Source: Bacteroidetes bacterium GWB2_32_14 (GTDB lineage Bacteria > Bacteroidota > Bacteroidia > Bacteroidales > UBA12077). Taken from it: DNA of 64,000 bases. Both the position numbers and the translations under genes were made by a program. The notes below the pieces were generated by a model. That model was not told where the DNA came from, did not search any database, and saw only the letters and a list, made by a program, of their open reading frames with translations. The stretch is taken from contig MENK01000014.1 in assembly GCA_001768235.1 (NCBI GenBank), positions 1 to 64,000 of the forward strand, written 5' to 3'. Positions 9,060 through 15,844 of the stretch are shown here, piece after piece. Position 1 is the stretch's first letter. Every line of letters begins with the position of its first letter.

Positions 9060-9810
9060 ACTTTTTAATAAATTCGTTTGCAAGATTTAAATAATCTTCA
9101 GCTCCATGCGACTTGGGAGCATAACTAAACACATTCTCGCCAAAAGCTGTCGATTCCATTAAAGAAATATCTGTCCTTATTTTTGTTTCAAACACTTTGC
9201 GTTTAAACCTTACATTACCCGAAAGGCTTTTAAAAACAGCTTTACTAAATTTGGTACGTGCCGAATATTTTACGAAAAGAATACCTGCCATTTCAATGCG
9301 TGAATTCATGCGTTTTTTCACTTTATCAGTAATCTGAATTATTTTATCCAGCCCGATAAAAGCAAAGTTTTCGGCTTGCATCGGCACAATAAAATAATCG
9401 GCGGCTACCAGCGAATTAATTGCAAAAGTACCTAGACTTGGAGCACAATCAACAATAATGTAATCGAAATCCGGGTGAATTGGTTCAAGAGCTTCTTTCA
9501 ACAGGTATTCTCTTCCCGGTTCGCTATTTATCCTGTACTCATAATCAAGCAGGTAATTGGTTGACGGGATTACCGATAAATGTTCTAAAGGAACTAAGAC
9601 ATCATTTATTTTTAAATCATTTAATAATAATTTCCCGATATGATTTTCGACTTTGTTTATCCCTAACGATGATGTTAAATTACTCTGGCTGTCAAAATCA
9701 ATAAGTAACACTTTATACCCTAATCCTGATAAAGCCATGCCGAGATTTAGTGTAGTAGTTGTTTTTCCTGTACCACCTTTATTATTTATAACAGAAATAA
9801 TATGAGCCAT
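9046..9810 (-). CDS. ParA/Soj-family P-loop ATPase
   Basis: This deviant Walker ATPase belongs to the ParA/MinD superfamily (254 aa). The motif KGGTGKTT lies at residues 11-18 with the signature first lysine, LLIDFDSQSNLT follows as the switch region, and DYIIVDCAPSLG is Walker B. The protein lacks the extra N-terminal DNA-binding domain of plasmid P1-type ParA. The small RHH-like gene overlaps its 3' end. Proteins of this group move DNA or protein cargo, and the cargo cannot be read from the sequence. Confidence 0.9.
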   Translation of the reverse strand: MAHIISVINNKGGTGKTTTTLNLGMALSGLGYKVLLIDFDSQSNLTSSLGINKVENHIGKLLLNDLKINDVLVPLEHLSVIPSTNYLLDYEYRINSEPGREYLLKEALEPIHPDFDYIIVDCAPSLGTFAINSLVAADYFIVPMQAENFAFIGLDKIIQITDKVKKRMNSRIEMAGILFVKYSARTKFSKAVFKSLSGNVRFKRKVFETKIRTDISLMESTAFGENVFSYAPKSHGAEDYLNLANEFIKKYGKK

Positions 9811-9951
9811 AGTTTTATATGTAAGTAATTGATTCCAATATACAAAATATTATTTTACTGTAAAAGGTTTATTTATATTGATTTAAGCAGGTTGTTTTTT
9901 CCCCGGGCAAAAGCAGTTCATATTTTTGAAATTAATTCCTAAACGAAATAC

Positions 9952-9977
9952 AAAAAAGGCCACGAATCGTGGCCTTT
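9952..9977 (-). terminator. Terminator of the SRPBCC/GyrI-like gene
   Basis: An 11-bp inverted repeat AAAGGCCACGA/TCGTGGCCTTT (9955-9965, 9967-9977) has A on its left, giving a U-tract on the minus strand, 19 bases from the stop codon. Confidence 0.75.
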
Positions 9978-9995
9978 CAATATCAGAACCTCATA

Positions 9996-11021
9996 TTAAT
10001 CAACAAAATAAATCAGTTTGGTTAACCATTTGCTTGTATCGGGCTCGGCCATTGGATCGGTAACATATACTTCGATTACAGGAACCCGTTGTTTCAGGTT
10101 ATTGTCTTTCATGTATGCATCCATTGCCATGTGGGCGTCGCCAATTTTCTCGTAAGCGCCATAAAATTTAATTTTTAACGCTTTATTTTTTTCTAATGTA
10201 ATAAGTTCAAAATCTGGTGAAGGCGATTCGCTAATTCCTTTCACAGGTATTGCAACAGCCATTTCGGTTGTCATTTTTTCCATATCCCAGCTATAATATA
10301 AGCCCGCGGGGTAACCATCCATTTCAATTCCTTTTTCCCGGATTAATTCATTTATAGCCCCAAGGTTTGATGCAAAGAAAGTTTGCATTTCAGCAAATTT
10401 CAAGGTTTTCTTTTTAGCCAGGTAGGTTTTACCATTAAAGTCGAATTCGTTAATCAAAAACCCGTACTTATCGATTTGTGAGGCAATGCTTTCACATTTT
10501 ACTTTCAAGTCGTTCAAACCTCTTTCAAAATCGGCACCCAGCATTTTATCCATATTCATAAATACCGACAAGGCATTCCACGGAAATTTATTGATACCAT
10601 CGAATCCCCAGGTAACTTTCACGGCATCATTATTTTCGGGTGTTAATTCATAATATGTCGAGCTTTCAGATTCAAAAGGTTCTATAAACACCATTTTAAA
10701 ATCAATCCGTTTATTCTCGTCAATGGCAATTATTTCCTGCGAGCCGGAGCCAACGTCTTTGTTGCCTTCCCACTTGCTTATTGCTCCAATGGCCCCGTCT
10801 TCGCCTTCGACCGTAGTAACCATATTGGTATCGTAAATATTAAACGGGGACCAGCTTGATGAGTTTTTAAAATACTGTACCTGGCCGAAAACAATTTCTC
10901 CCGGAGCATTAATACTGACAGAACGTTCAACGTGATATGCCCTGGGCATGATTAATCCCAATAAAAAAAATATGGCAATTAAAACAACAATAATAATTCC
11001 GATAACTTTTAGTGTTTTCAT
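9996..11021 (-). CDS. Membrane-anchored SRPBCC plus GyrI-like protein
   Basis: The 341-aa protein begins with one membrane segment (about 5-25). An SRPBCC/polyketide-cyclase-like domain follows to about 165, and the C-terminal half (from about 185) resembles GyrI-like effector-binding domains. Both folds bind small hydrophobic ligands. Such fusions are frequent in Bacteroidota but have no established function. It is monocistronic, with a terminator 19 bases beyond the stop. Confidence 0.8.
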   Translation of the reverse strand: MKTLKVIGIIIVVLIAIFFLLGLIMPRAYHVERSVSINAPGEIVFGQVQYFKNSSSWSPFNIYDTNMVTTVEGEDGAIGAISKWEGNKDVGSGSQEIIAIDENKRIDFKMVFIEPFESESSTYYELTPENNDAVKVTWGFDGINKFPWNALSVFMNMDKMLGADFERGLNDLKVKCESIASQIDKYGFLINEFDFNGKTYLAKKKTLKFAEMQTFFASNLGAINELIREKGIEMDGYPAGLYYSWDMEKMTTEMAVAIPVKGISESPSPDFELITLEKNKALKIKFYGAYEKIGDAHMAMDAYMKDNNLKQRVPVIEVYVTDPMAEPDTSKWLTKLIYFVD

Positions 11022-11264
11022 GATTTTTAGAGTTTAGGTTAAAAATAAAGAACTTACAATTTATTGAAAATTTAAATACATAACCAAATGCATGTTACAT
11101 AAAACATTACAAAAACACAAAAAGTTTTAATATTCGCAATAAAAAATTATTTCGTTCCGAAAATAAAATTTATTGTACTTTTAGAGTACTATAAAAAAGG
11201 ATAGGATTAAATACATACATCAATATTTAATGAATAGAATTAATAAACAGGGTTTTATAAATAA
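11022..11264. other. AT-rich intergenic region with no recognised gene
   Basis: This stretch separates the divergent SRPBCC/GyrI-like and beta-barrel genes. It is very AT-rich. I see no ORF with coding character and no strong hairpin, although it must contain the promoters of both genes. It forms the left border of the first cassette-like unit, whose repeat starts at 11265. Confidence 0.6.
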
Positions 11265-11280
11265 GTTGTATGCAATTTTA
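11265..11280 (+). repeat. Left inverted repeat of the beta-barrel gene unit
   Basis: The 16-mer GTTGTATGCAATTTTA is the reverse complement, with one mismatch, of 11943-11958 just after the stop of the enclosed gene (11323-11940). Its outer GTT and inner AATTTTA recur in the left repeat of the next gene at 12078. Confidence 0.8.
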
Positions 11281-11322
11281 GACAAAGACATAAAAATAGT
11301 AACTTCATAATAAAAATGAGAA

Positions 11323-11940
11323 ATGAAAAAAACTTTATTAATTCTAATTACATTCTTATTAACTTCTCCTTTATATGCTGGCATAACTGACTCTTTATCT
11401 GTTGGATTTGCAGGTGGATACAGTAATTACAGTACATTTCGTGGAGAATTTTATTTCAAATCTGATATAAAATTGTTTAATCGAAAATCCGAGCTAAAAG
11501 TCGGATTAGGTTCAAATTCTTATCAATTGAATTTTGATAATGTAATAGACTTAAATGCATCCTCAATTGGAATTTTTGGAGATTTGGTTATTTACCCTTT
11601 TAATAAGGTTTTATTTACAGGAATTCGTTGGGAATTAGTAAATTTTAATTGGTTATCTGATAAATCAATTAACAAAATTGAAAATGAAAGAACTTATAGT
11701 CCAACTTCATTATATACAGGTACAAGTATGTTTTTTCAAATAGGCTGTCAATTTAAACTTTCTAATAAGGTTGGAATAAAGTTGTACGCTCAACCAGGAT
11801 TCCAATATTTTAGTATTTCAAATGGTTCATCAAGTATTGGTAGTACAACGACTACAGATTCTACTGAAGACCTAATAGTAGAAGATCATTATGAATTTAT
11901 TTATAATGTAAATTTAAGTTTTGAATTTAGGATTAAGTAA
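11323..11940 (+). CDS. Small outer-membrane beta-barrel-like protein
   Basis: The 205-aa product has a clear Sec signal peptide (MKKTLLILITFLLTSPLYAG) followed by alternating polar/aromatic strands of the kind seen in 8-10-stranded barrels. The last residue pattern (FEFRIK) fits a terminal beta-strand. No family can be named with confidence. The gene is enclosed by a 16-bp inverted repeat and is the first unit of the accessory island at 11-16 kb. Its role is unknown. Confidence 0.7.
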   Translation: MKKTLLILITFLLTSPLYAGITDSLSVGFAGGYSNYSTFRGEFYFKSDIKLFNRKSELKVGLGSNSYQLNFDNVIDLNASSIGIFGDLVIYPFNKVLFTGIRWELVNFNWLSDKSINKIENERTYSPTSLYTGTSMFFQIGCQFKLSNKVGIKLYAQPGFQYFSISNGSSSIGSTTTTDSTEDLIVEDHYEFIYNVNLSFEFRIK

Positions 11941-11942
11941 TT

Positions 11943-11958
11943 TAAAACTGCATACAAC
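11943..11958 (+). repeat. Right inverted repeat of the beta-barrel gene unit
   Basis: TAAAACTGCATACAAC lies 2 bases after the stop codon. It pairs with 11265-11280 over 15 of 16 positions and is followed by ACGGCATC, the start of the inter-unit spacer. Confidence 0.8.
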
Positions 11959-12077
11959 ACGGCATCTTAAAACATGCGGGGTTTTGGTGGTTTTTTGACA
12001 TTTTTAATTTAACTTTAATTTTTAACGGCTGATCGGAACGCTGGGCGGAATTCCCGCACTTTTCCTATGCAAGAACC
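11959..12077 (+). repeat. Inter-unit spacer element A
   Basis: The 119 bases between two gene-flanking repeats start with ACGGCATC and end with GAACC before GTT. Their two ends form an imperfect dyad, with TGCGGG at 11975-11980 pairing with CCCGCA at 12053-12058. The 19-mer at 11991-12009 (TTTTTTGACATTTTTAATT) recurs exactly in the next spacer at 13184-13202. The layout resembles an integron attC site, but the integron consensus is not met. Confidence 0.65.
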
Positions 12078-12100
12078 GTTAGTAGTAATTTTAAGCAAAA
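12078..12100 (+). repeat. Left inverted repeat of the DUF4365 gene unit
   Basis: This 23-base repeat ends directly before the ATG at 12101 and pairs with 13105-13127 over 22 of 23 positions. It starts GTTAGTAGTAATTTTAAG. The repeat also occupies the ribosome-binding region, so the same bases serve as leader and as unit end. Confidence 0.88.
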
Positions 12101-13114
12101 ATGAGATACAATAATACAGAAAGATTAGGAGTTATTGAATCAGAAAGAGTTTTTACTAAAGAATTCAATTGGATATTTAGAGAACAATCAATTGCAGATT
12201 TTGGAGTTGATGCAATTATTGAAGAAGTAAAAGAATCTGATCCAACCGGTAGGTTAATTGCAGCTCAAATCAAAACTGGGCTAGGAAATTTCCATTATTC
12301 AAATAAGATCTTAACGTATTATGTATCAAATACACATTATAATTATTGGTTAGGTTATGTTTTGCCAGTAATTTTAATTGCATATTTGCCTGAGTCTGAT
12401 AATTTACTTTGGCAAATTGTATCAAAAGATACATTAAAGAAAACACCTAACAAATGGAAAATAGAAATTCCTAAAAACAATATTCTCAATAACTATGCAA
12501 AACCTGAGTTTACTGAAATTTTGGATTTGCGGTTTCGGAATATTGCAAAGAGAGAGCCTTTTCAAGGAGACCCAATGGTACTTGATATTTATAGTATAGT
12601 TGAAAATGTAAATTATATTAAGGATGCATCAAATTCAACTTTAAGATTCGTTAGTACCTTAACTGAAATGGATATTACAGTAAAAAATTATAATCAAAAA
12701 ATAAATTTATTTGCGAGTCAAGGCTGCTCTAAAACTGATAGGCAAGTAATTGCAACTATAAATAAATTTGCCCATGAATTAATTTTATTTGCAAAAAGAA
12801 TTAGGAATGAAATCGAAATTTTCACTGAACTATTTGGGTTAGGTTTTTCTTCCTATATGCAGGCATCAACTATTTACTATTCGCTTACAAGGGAAGAGTC
12901 TATTATAAAAGAGACAAAGAATGGACTTAATGCTGTTTTCAATTCTATTAATGAAGCTGAGAATAGTTTAAGGGGTATGCAAAACAGTATTAGAAAACTT
13001 CCCAAAACATATCCTAGATTAAAAGAAGCTAGAAATAAATTAGTTGAAGTAATGGATATAGTGTTAGATGAATACAATGTGGCAAAAGAATTTCTTAGAG
13101 AACCTTTTGCTTAA
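12101..13114 (+). CDS. DUF4365-domain protein, PD-(D/E)xK nuclease-like
   Basis: The N-terminal 150 residues match the DUF4365 pattern: FGVDAIIEE (about 35-42) and AAQIKTG (54-60) place D37, Q56 and K58 in the D-Xn-QxK arrangement of variant PD-(D/E)xK nucleases. The remaining 185 residues are helical and probably coiled, without recognised motifs. Nuclease activity is inferred from the motif. DUF4365 proteins occur in accessory and defence-rich regions of many bacteria. The gene lies exactly between 23-bp inverted repeats, with its stop codon inside the right copy. Length is 337 aa. Confidence 0.8.
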   Translation: MRYNNTERLGVIESERVFTKEFNWIFREQSIADFGVDAIIEEVKESDPTGRLIAAQIKTGLGNFHYSNKILTYYVSNTHYNYWLGYVLPVILIAYLPESDNLLWQIVSKDTLKKTPNKWKIEIPKNNILNNYAKPEFTEILDLRFRNIAKREPFQGDPMVLDIYSIVENVNYIKDASNSTLRFVSTLTEMDITVKNYNQKINLFASQGCSKTDRQVIATINKFAHELILFAKRIRNEIEIFTELFGLGFSSYMQASTIYYSLTREESIIKETKNGLNAVFNSINEAENSLRGMQNSIRKLPKTYPRLKEARNKLVEVMDIVLDEYNVAKEFLREPFA

Positions 13115-13127
13115 AACTACTACTAAC
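13105..13127 (+). repeat. Right inverted repeat of the DUF4365 gene unit
   Basis: This copy begins within the last codons of the gene, includes the TAA stop and runs 13 bases past it. It ends in ACTACTACTAAC. It pairs with 12078-12100 with one mismatch at 13117. Confidence 0.88.
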
Positions 13128-13368
13128 ATTGCATCTGAAAGAATGAGGGTTTACTCCCTTCGGTTGTGAAAAAAGTTCAGTGTTTTTTTGACATTTTTAA
13201 TTACAAATATACTTACTCATTAATAAATCATAAAATAACTTTCACTATTTTCAATAATAGTGGAAATTATTTCATTAAATTTATCCTTTTTAATCCGTTT
13301 ATAGACAAACTGCCGTTGACGTTCATTGGAGCAGCCCCAACAGCTAACTTGAAATATAAATAAAAACC
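13128..13368 (+). repeat. Inter-unit spacer element B
   Basis: This longer spacer (241 bases) starts ATTGCATC, comparable to ACGGCATC of spacer A, and holds the identical 19-mer at 13184-13202. It contains GGG/CCC and other short dyads. An open frame of 65 codons with a GTG start crosses it, but its composition is low-complexity and I do not call it a gene. The right end, before GTTAAATTTTA, is tentative. Confidence 0.5.
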
Positions 13369-13379
13369 GTTAAATTTTA
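13369..13379 (+). repeat. Possible left repeat of the FISUMP gene unit
   Basis: GTTAAATTTTA, preceded by AAACC, has the GTT...AATTTTA form. It pairs with TAAAATTAAAC at 14041-14051 over 10 of 11 positions. The sequence is AT-rich and short, so chance is possible. Confidence 0.4.
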
Positions 13380-13410
13380 ATGAGTATTACCAATTCAAAT
13401 TTTTAGGAAA

Positions 13411-14022
13411 ATGAAAAAACAAAGCTTTTCGATTTACCTATTCATGTTAATATGCTTATTTTTAGTGTTTGCAAGCAGTTGCGAGGAAGATGATAGTGAC
13501 AACAATAAAACTGGTACATTTACTGACCCCCGCGATAGTAATATCTACAAAACAGTAACCATTGATACTCAAGTATGGTTGGCAGAAAACTTAAAGTATT
13601 TGCCTAGCGTGGTTCACCCTGAAACTGGTTCGAGAATAACACCTTATTATTATGTTTATAATTATGAAGGGACAAATGTAGTGGATGCTAAAGCAACAGC
13701 TAATTATAGTACTTATGGCGTTTTATACAATTGGGAGGCAGCTAAAGCAGCATGTCCTGCAGGCTGGCATTTGCCAAGTAAAGATGAATGGACTGAGTTA
13801 ACTATTTACTCAGGAGGAACAAATGCAACGGTCTTTCCGGTTTTTCCCGGAGGCATCCGACGTGAAGATGGTTTATTCTACGGCCTTGAATACTCCGGTA
13901 GCTGGTGGAGTTCTACAGAAGGCAGTACCGAGAGCGCCTGGCGTCAGGGTGTGAACTTTAGCGAAGATGGTAGCTTCTACGATAAGGAGTTTGGGGTTTC
14001 TGTTCGTTGTGTAAAGGATTAA
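13411..14022 (+). CDS. FISUMP-domain lipoprotein
   Basis: The protein (203 aa) has a lipoprotein signal peptide ending FASSC (Cys24) and an acidic linker. The Fibrobacter succinogenes major paralogous domain follows: DPRDSNIYKTVTIDTQVWLAENL, YGVLYNWEAA, CPAGWHLPSKDEW, FPGGIRR, WWSSTE and VRCVKD. The stretch between the WHLPSKDEW and PGGIR motifs is about 25-30 residues shorter than I would expect for the family. The function of these surface proteins is unknown. They are widespread in Bacteroidota and often present in many copies. Confidence 0.9.
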   Translation: MKKQSFSIYLFMLICLFLVFASSCEEDDSDNNKTGTFTDPRDSNIYKTVTIDTQVWLAENLKYLPSVVHPETGSRITPYYYVYNYEGTNVVDAKATANYSTYGVLYNWEAAKAACPAGWHLPSKDEWTELTIYSGGTNATVFPVFPGGIRREDGLFYGLEYSGSWWSSTEGSTESAWRQGVNFSEDGSFYDKEFGVSVRCVKD

Positions 14023-14285
14023 GACACTTTGATTATTTGATAAAATTAAACAATACCTTGTAGAAGTCAAATTTTAAACTGACAGGGAGTAATATCTTTG
14101 TCTGTTTTTTTAGAGATGAATAAGAAAAACAGCATGACAAAAACCAACAAAACACTAACTAAGCTTCACATTTTTAGTGGTTTTTAGAAACAAGTAAAGA
14201 ATTTGCTTAAATCTGACTATCCGCAACCATAGGATGCGGCATTTCGCCAGATTTATAGCTTTGCTCCCGCAAATTCAATTAATAT
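14023..14285. other. Intergenic region, no gene seen
   Basis: This AT-rich stretch lies after the FISUMP gene. It holds the possible right repeat (14041-14051), a weak CACTAA/TTAGTG dyad followed by TTTTT around 14150-14186, and a G+C-richer patch at 14220-14275. Any ORFs are short and implausible. Confidence 0.5.
14041..14051 (+). repeat. Possible right repeat of the FISUMP gene unit
   Basis: TAAAATTAAAC lies 18 bases after the stop codon and is complementary to 13369-13379 with one mismatch. Confidence 0.4.
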
Positions 14286-14299
14286 TAAGGCAAAGCCAA

Positions 14300-14334
14300 A
14301 CATACATTACCACCGTCAAAAACGGTGGTTTTTT
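14300..14334 (+). terminator. Plus-strand terminator, near-copy of the one at 25-50
   Basis: The stem ACCACCGT/ACGGTGGT (14309-14316, 14322-14329) is followed by TTTTTT. About 50 surrounding bases match 16-66 with only two differences, including the flank AGATT-TAATAAAAAA. It lies 290 bases beyond the FISUMP stop. Confidence 0.75.
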
Positions 14335-14341
14335 AGATTTT

Positions 14342-14367
14342 AATAAAAAACGCTGTGAAACACAGCG
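14342..14367 (-). terminator. Terminator of the small secreted protein gene
   Basis: A 7-bp stem CGCTGTG/CACAGCG (14351-14357, 14361-14367) with a run of A on the left gives a U-tract on the minus strand. It is adjacent and opposite to the plus-strand terminator, the same arrangement as at 25-88. Confidence 0.7.
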
Positions 14368-14419
14368 TCAAAAATTATAAAGTAAAAGTTTAATGCGATT
14401 ACAAGGCTAGCTCACCAAA

Positions 14420-14797
14420 TTATTCTTTAGATTTCTTTTCTGATAATTCAAGCATTGATTCGAATATCTCTGTAAGATCTTCTTCATACTTATTTACCAT
14501 GTCTATTGTAAGCTGGTTTGCAGGTATCCAATACAATTTGTTTTCTGCATCAAGCTTGGTTATAAAAGTCAGGTTTTTTACCCTTTTTTGATGATCAATA
14601 CGGAGTGCAATTTTATTCTCGTTAATTACACTCAAGGTACTCTTGCCCTCTTTAATTGTATTCCCGGTACGAATAGTCTTGAAATTGGTAACAATTTCAT
14701 TTAACATAGGCTGATAAGTTGCGGGTAATTCCTGCCCAAAAATCTCTGTTATAAATAAGATTAGGCCAAGTGTTAGAAGTGATTTTATTATTTTCAT
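14420..14797 (-). CDS. Small secreted protein of unknown function
   Basis: The 125-aa product has a signal peptide (about 1-21, ending IFGQ) and a mature part of about 100 residues with a lysine-rich central beta region and a helical, charged C-terminus. I recognise no family. It is the only minus-strand gene of the accessory island and has its own terminator. Confidence 0.65.
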   Translation of the reverse strand: MKIIKSLLTLGLILFITEIFGQELPATYQPMLNEIVTNFKTIRTGNTIKEGKSTLSVINENKIALRIDHQKRVKNLTFITKLDAENKLYWIPANQLTIDMVNKYEEDLTEIFESMLELSEKKSKE

Positions 14798-15150
14798 ATA
14801 GCTGCGTTTTTAATTCATGCAATGTGAAACTGTATCTTAAAACTAATTATTTTTTTGATCTTCAACAGATTCGCAAACCAGCTTGTGTAATAAATACTTA
14901 TTACATAAATAAGCAGATTATACGTGATACAAAATAGAAAAAATTTAAGTAAAAGAAAAATTTAAAAGAAATAAAATCAAAAAGAAGAAAAGCTTATAGA
15001 AAGTTCATCAATAATGCATTCCCTAAGAAAAAAAATACAGCTTAAAATATTGTCCCAAATTTAAGTTGTGTTTTTTACAAAAATTGCTAATTTTAAGTTT
15101 CAATTAAGGCTGTTATAAAATTAGAGCGAAAATCTTCATATACTGAAACT
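14798..15150. other. AT-rich intergenic region, no gene seen
   Basis: The region between two divergent genes is extremely A-rich around 14930-15060. I see no coding frame, tRNA or stable hairpin. A segment GTTATAAAATTAG at 15111-15123 resembles the start of the repeat at 15151. Confidence 0.55.
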
Positions 15151-15173
15151 GTTATAACCAATTATTTTTGAAT
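15151..15173 (+). repeat. Imperfect left repeat of the 185-aa lipoprotein gene unit
   Basis: This begins GTTATAA and ends TTTTGAAT. It pairs with 15743-15765 at 16 of 23 positions, concentrated in the outer 7 and inner 8 bases. Position and layout match the neighbouring units, but the repeat is weaker. Confidence 0.45.
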
Positions 15174-15195
15174 TACTAATCTAACACAAAGAAAA

Positions 15196-15753
15196 ATGAA
15201 TAAACTGAATCTTCTTTTATTAACCTTAACCGGACTATTCTTATTATTCTCATGTAATGACGAGAATCAAGATAAAAATTGCCTGGATAATGAATACTAT
15301 ATATCATTTACTGCAAATGGAAAAGACTTTTGTTTTCCAAATTGTGATGCAACCTTGTCTTCTATACCTTATGGTGATTCAACTAAATACTATACCAGTG
15401 TTGGTGCCGGTGAAACTTTATATGAAGAAAATGACACAACATGGTTATTCCCTTCAATTGTTTTTACTTTCCCCGATAAAGAAGAAGGTACATTTGATAA
15501 TGATGATATAGGTGGCCTTTTTAGCTATTATGTCCAGCTGTCTTATGATTATGGTACATTTTTCTACCCATCCCCGTTTACAGAATCTGTTAGTGAAAAT
15601 TTTATATTAAAAATTGATAAATACGACTTGGATAATCATGTTTTAACAGGAACTTTTAATGGAATTATATTTAGTACTGATGAAACACAGTCGGATTCTG
15701 TGATTATTGAAAATGGAATTTTTAAAAGTCAGTTATATCAGTATTCAAAATAA
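15196..15753 (+). CDS. Lipoprotein of unknown function
   Basis: The signal peptide ends LLFSC (Cys20), which fits a lipoprotein. The mature 165 residues are acidic and beta-rich, with two Cys close together (FCFPNCDA). No family is recognised. The gene's stop codon lies inside the right inverted repeat, and spacer element C follows at once. Confidence 0.7.
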   Translation: MNKLNLLLLTLTGLFLLFSCNDENQDKNCLDNEYYISFTANGKDFCFPNCDATLSSIPYGDSTKYYTSVGAGETLYEENDTTWLFPSIVFTFPDKEEGTFDNDDIGGLFSYYVQLSYDYGTFFYPSPFTESVSENFILKIDKYDLDNHVLTGTFNGIIFSTDETQSDSVIIENGIFKSQLYQYSK

Positions 15754-15765
15754 CACCTTTATAAC
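15743..15765 (+). repeat. Imperfect right repeat of the lipoprotein gene unit
   Basis: This overlaps the end of the gene and its stop (15751-15753) and ends in TTTATAAC. It is followed by ACGGCGTC, matching the ACGGCATC that starts spacer A. Confidence 0.45.
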
Positions 15766-15844
15766 ACGGCGTCAGCCAATATGCAAGGTGCATATTGGCT
15801 TGACAACCTGATTTCCAGCAGGCAAGTTTTTATTATTTTTAAAC
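15766..15844 (+). repeat. Inter-unit spacer element C with perfect hairpin
   Basis: The 79-base spacer starts ACGGCGTC. It contains a perfect 12-bp stem with a three-base loop (15774-15785, 15789-15800) and lacks a T-run, so it is not a standard terminator. It ends at a GTT (15845) that would be the left end of a next unit. Only a 14-codon frame and no partner repeat follow before rsgA. Confidence 0.55.

Noticed and set aside
11941-12100. Integron attC site
   Set aside because: AAC/GTT order fits, but the RYYYAAC and GTTRRRY cores do not and no integrase gene is seen; reported as a similar but distinct element.
13166-13363. Open frame of 65 codons in spacer B
   Set aside because: GTG start, low-complexity aromatic/Ile composition, no family pattern, and it runs through the repeat block shared with spacer A.
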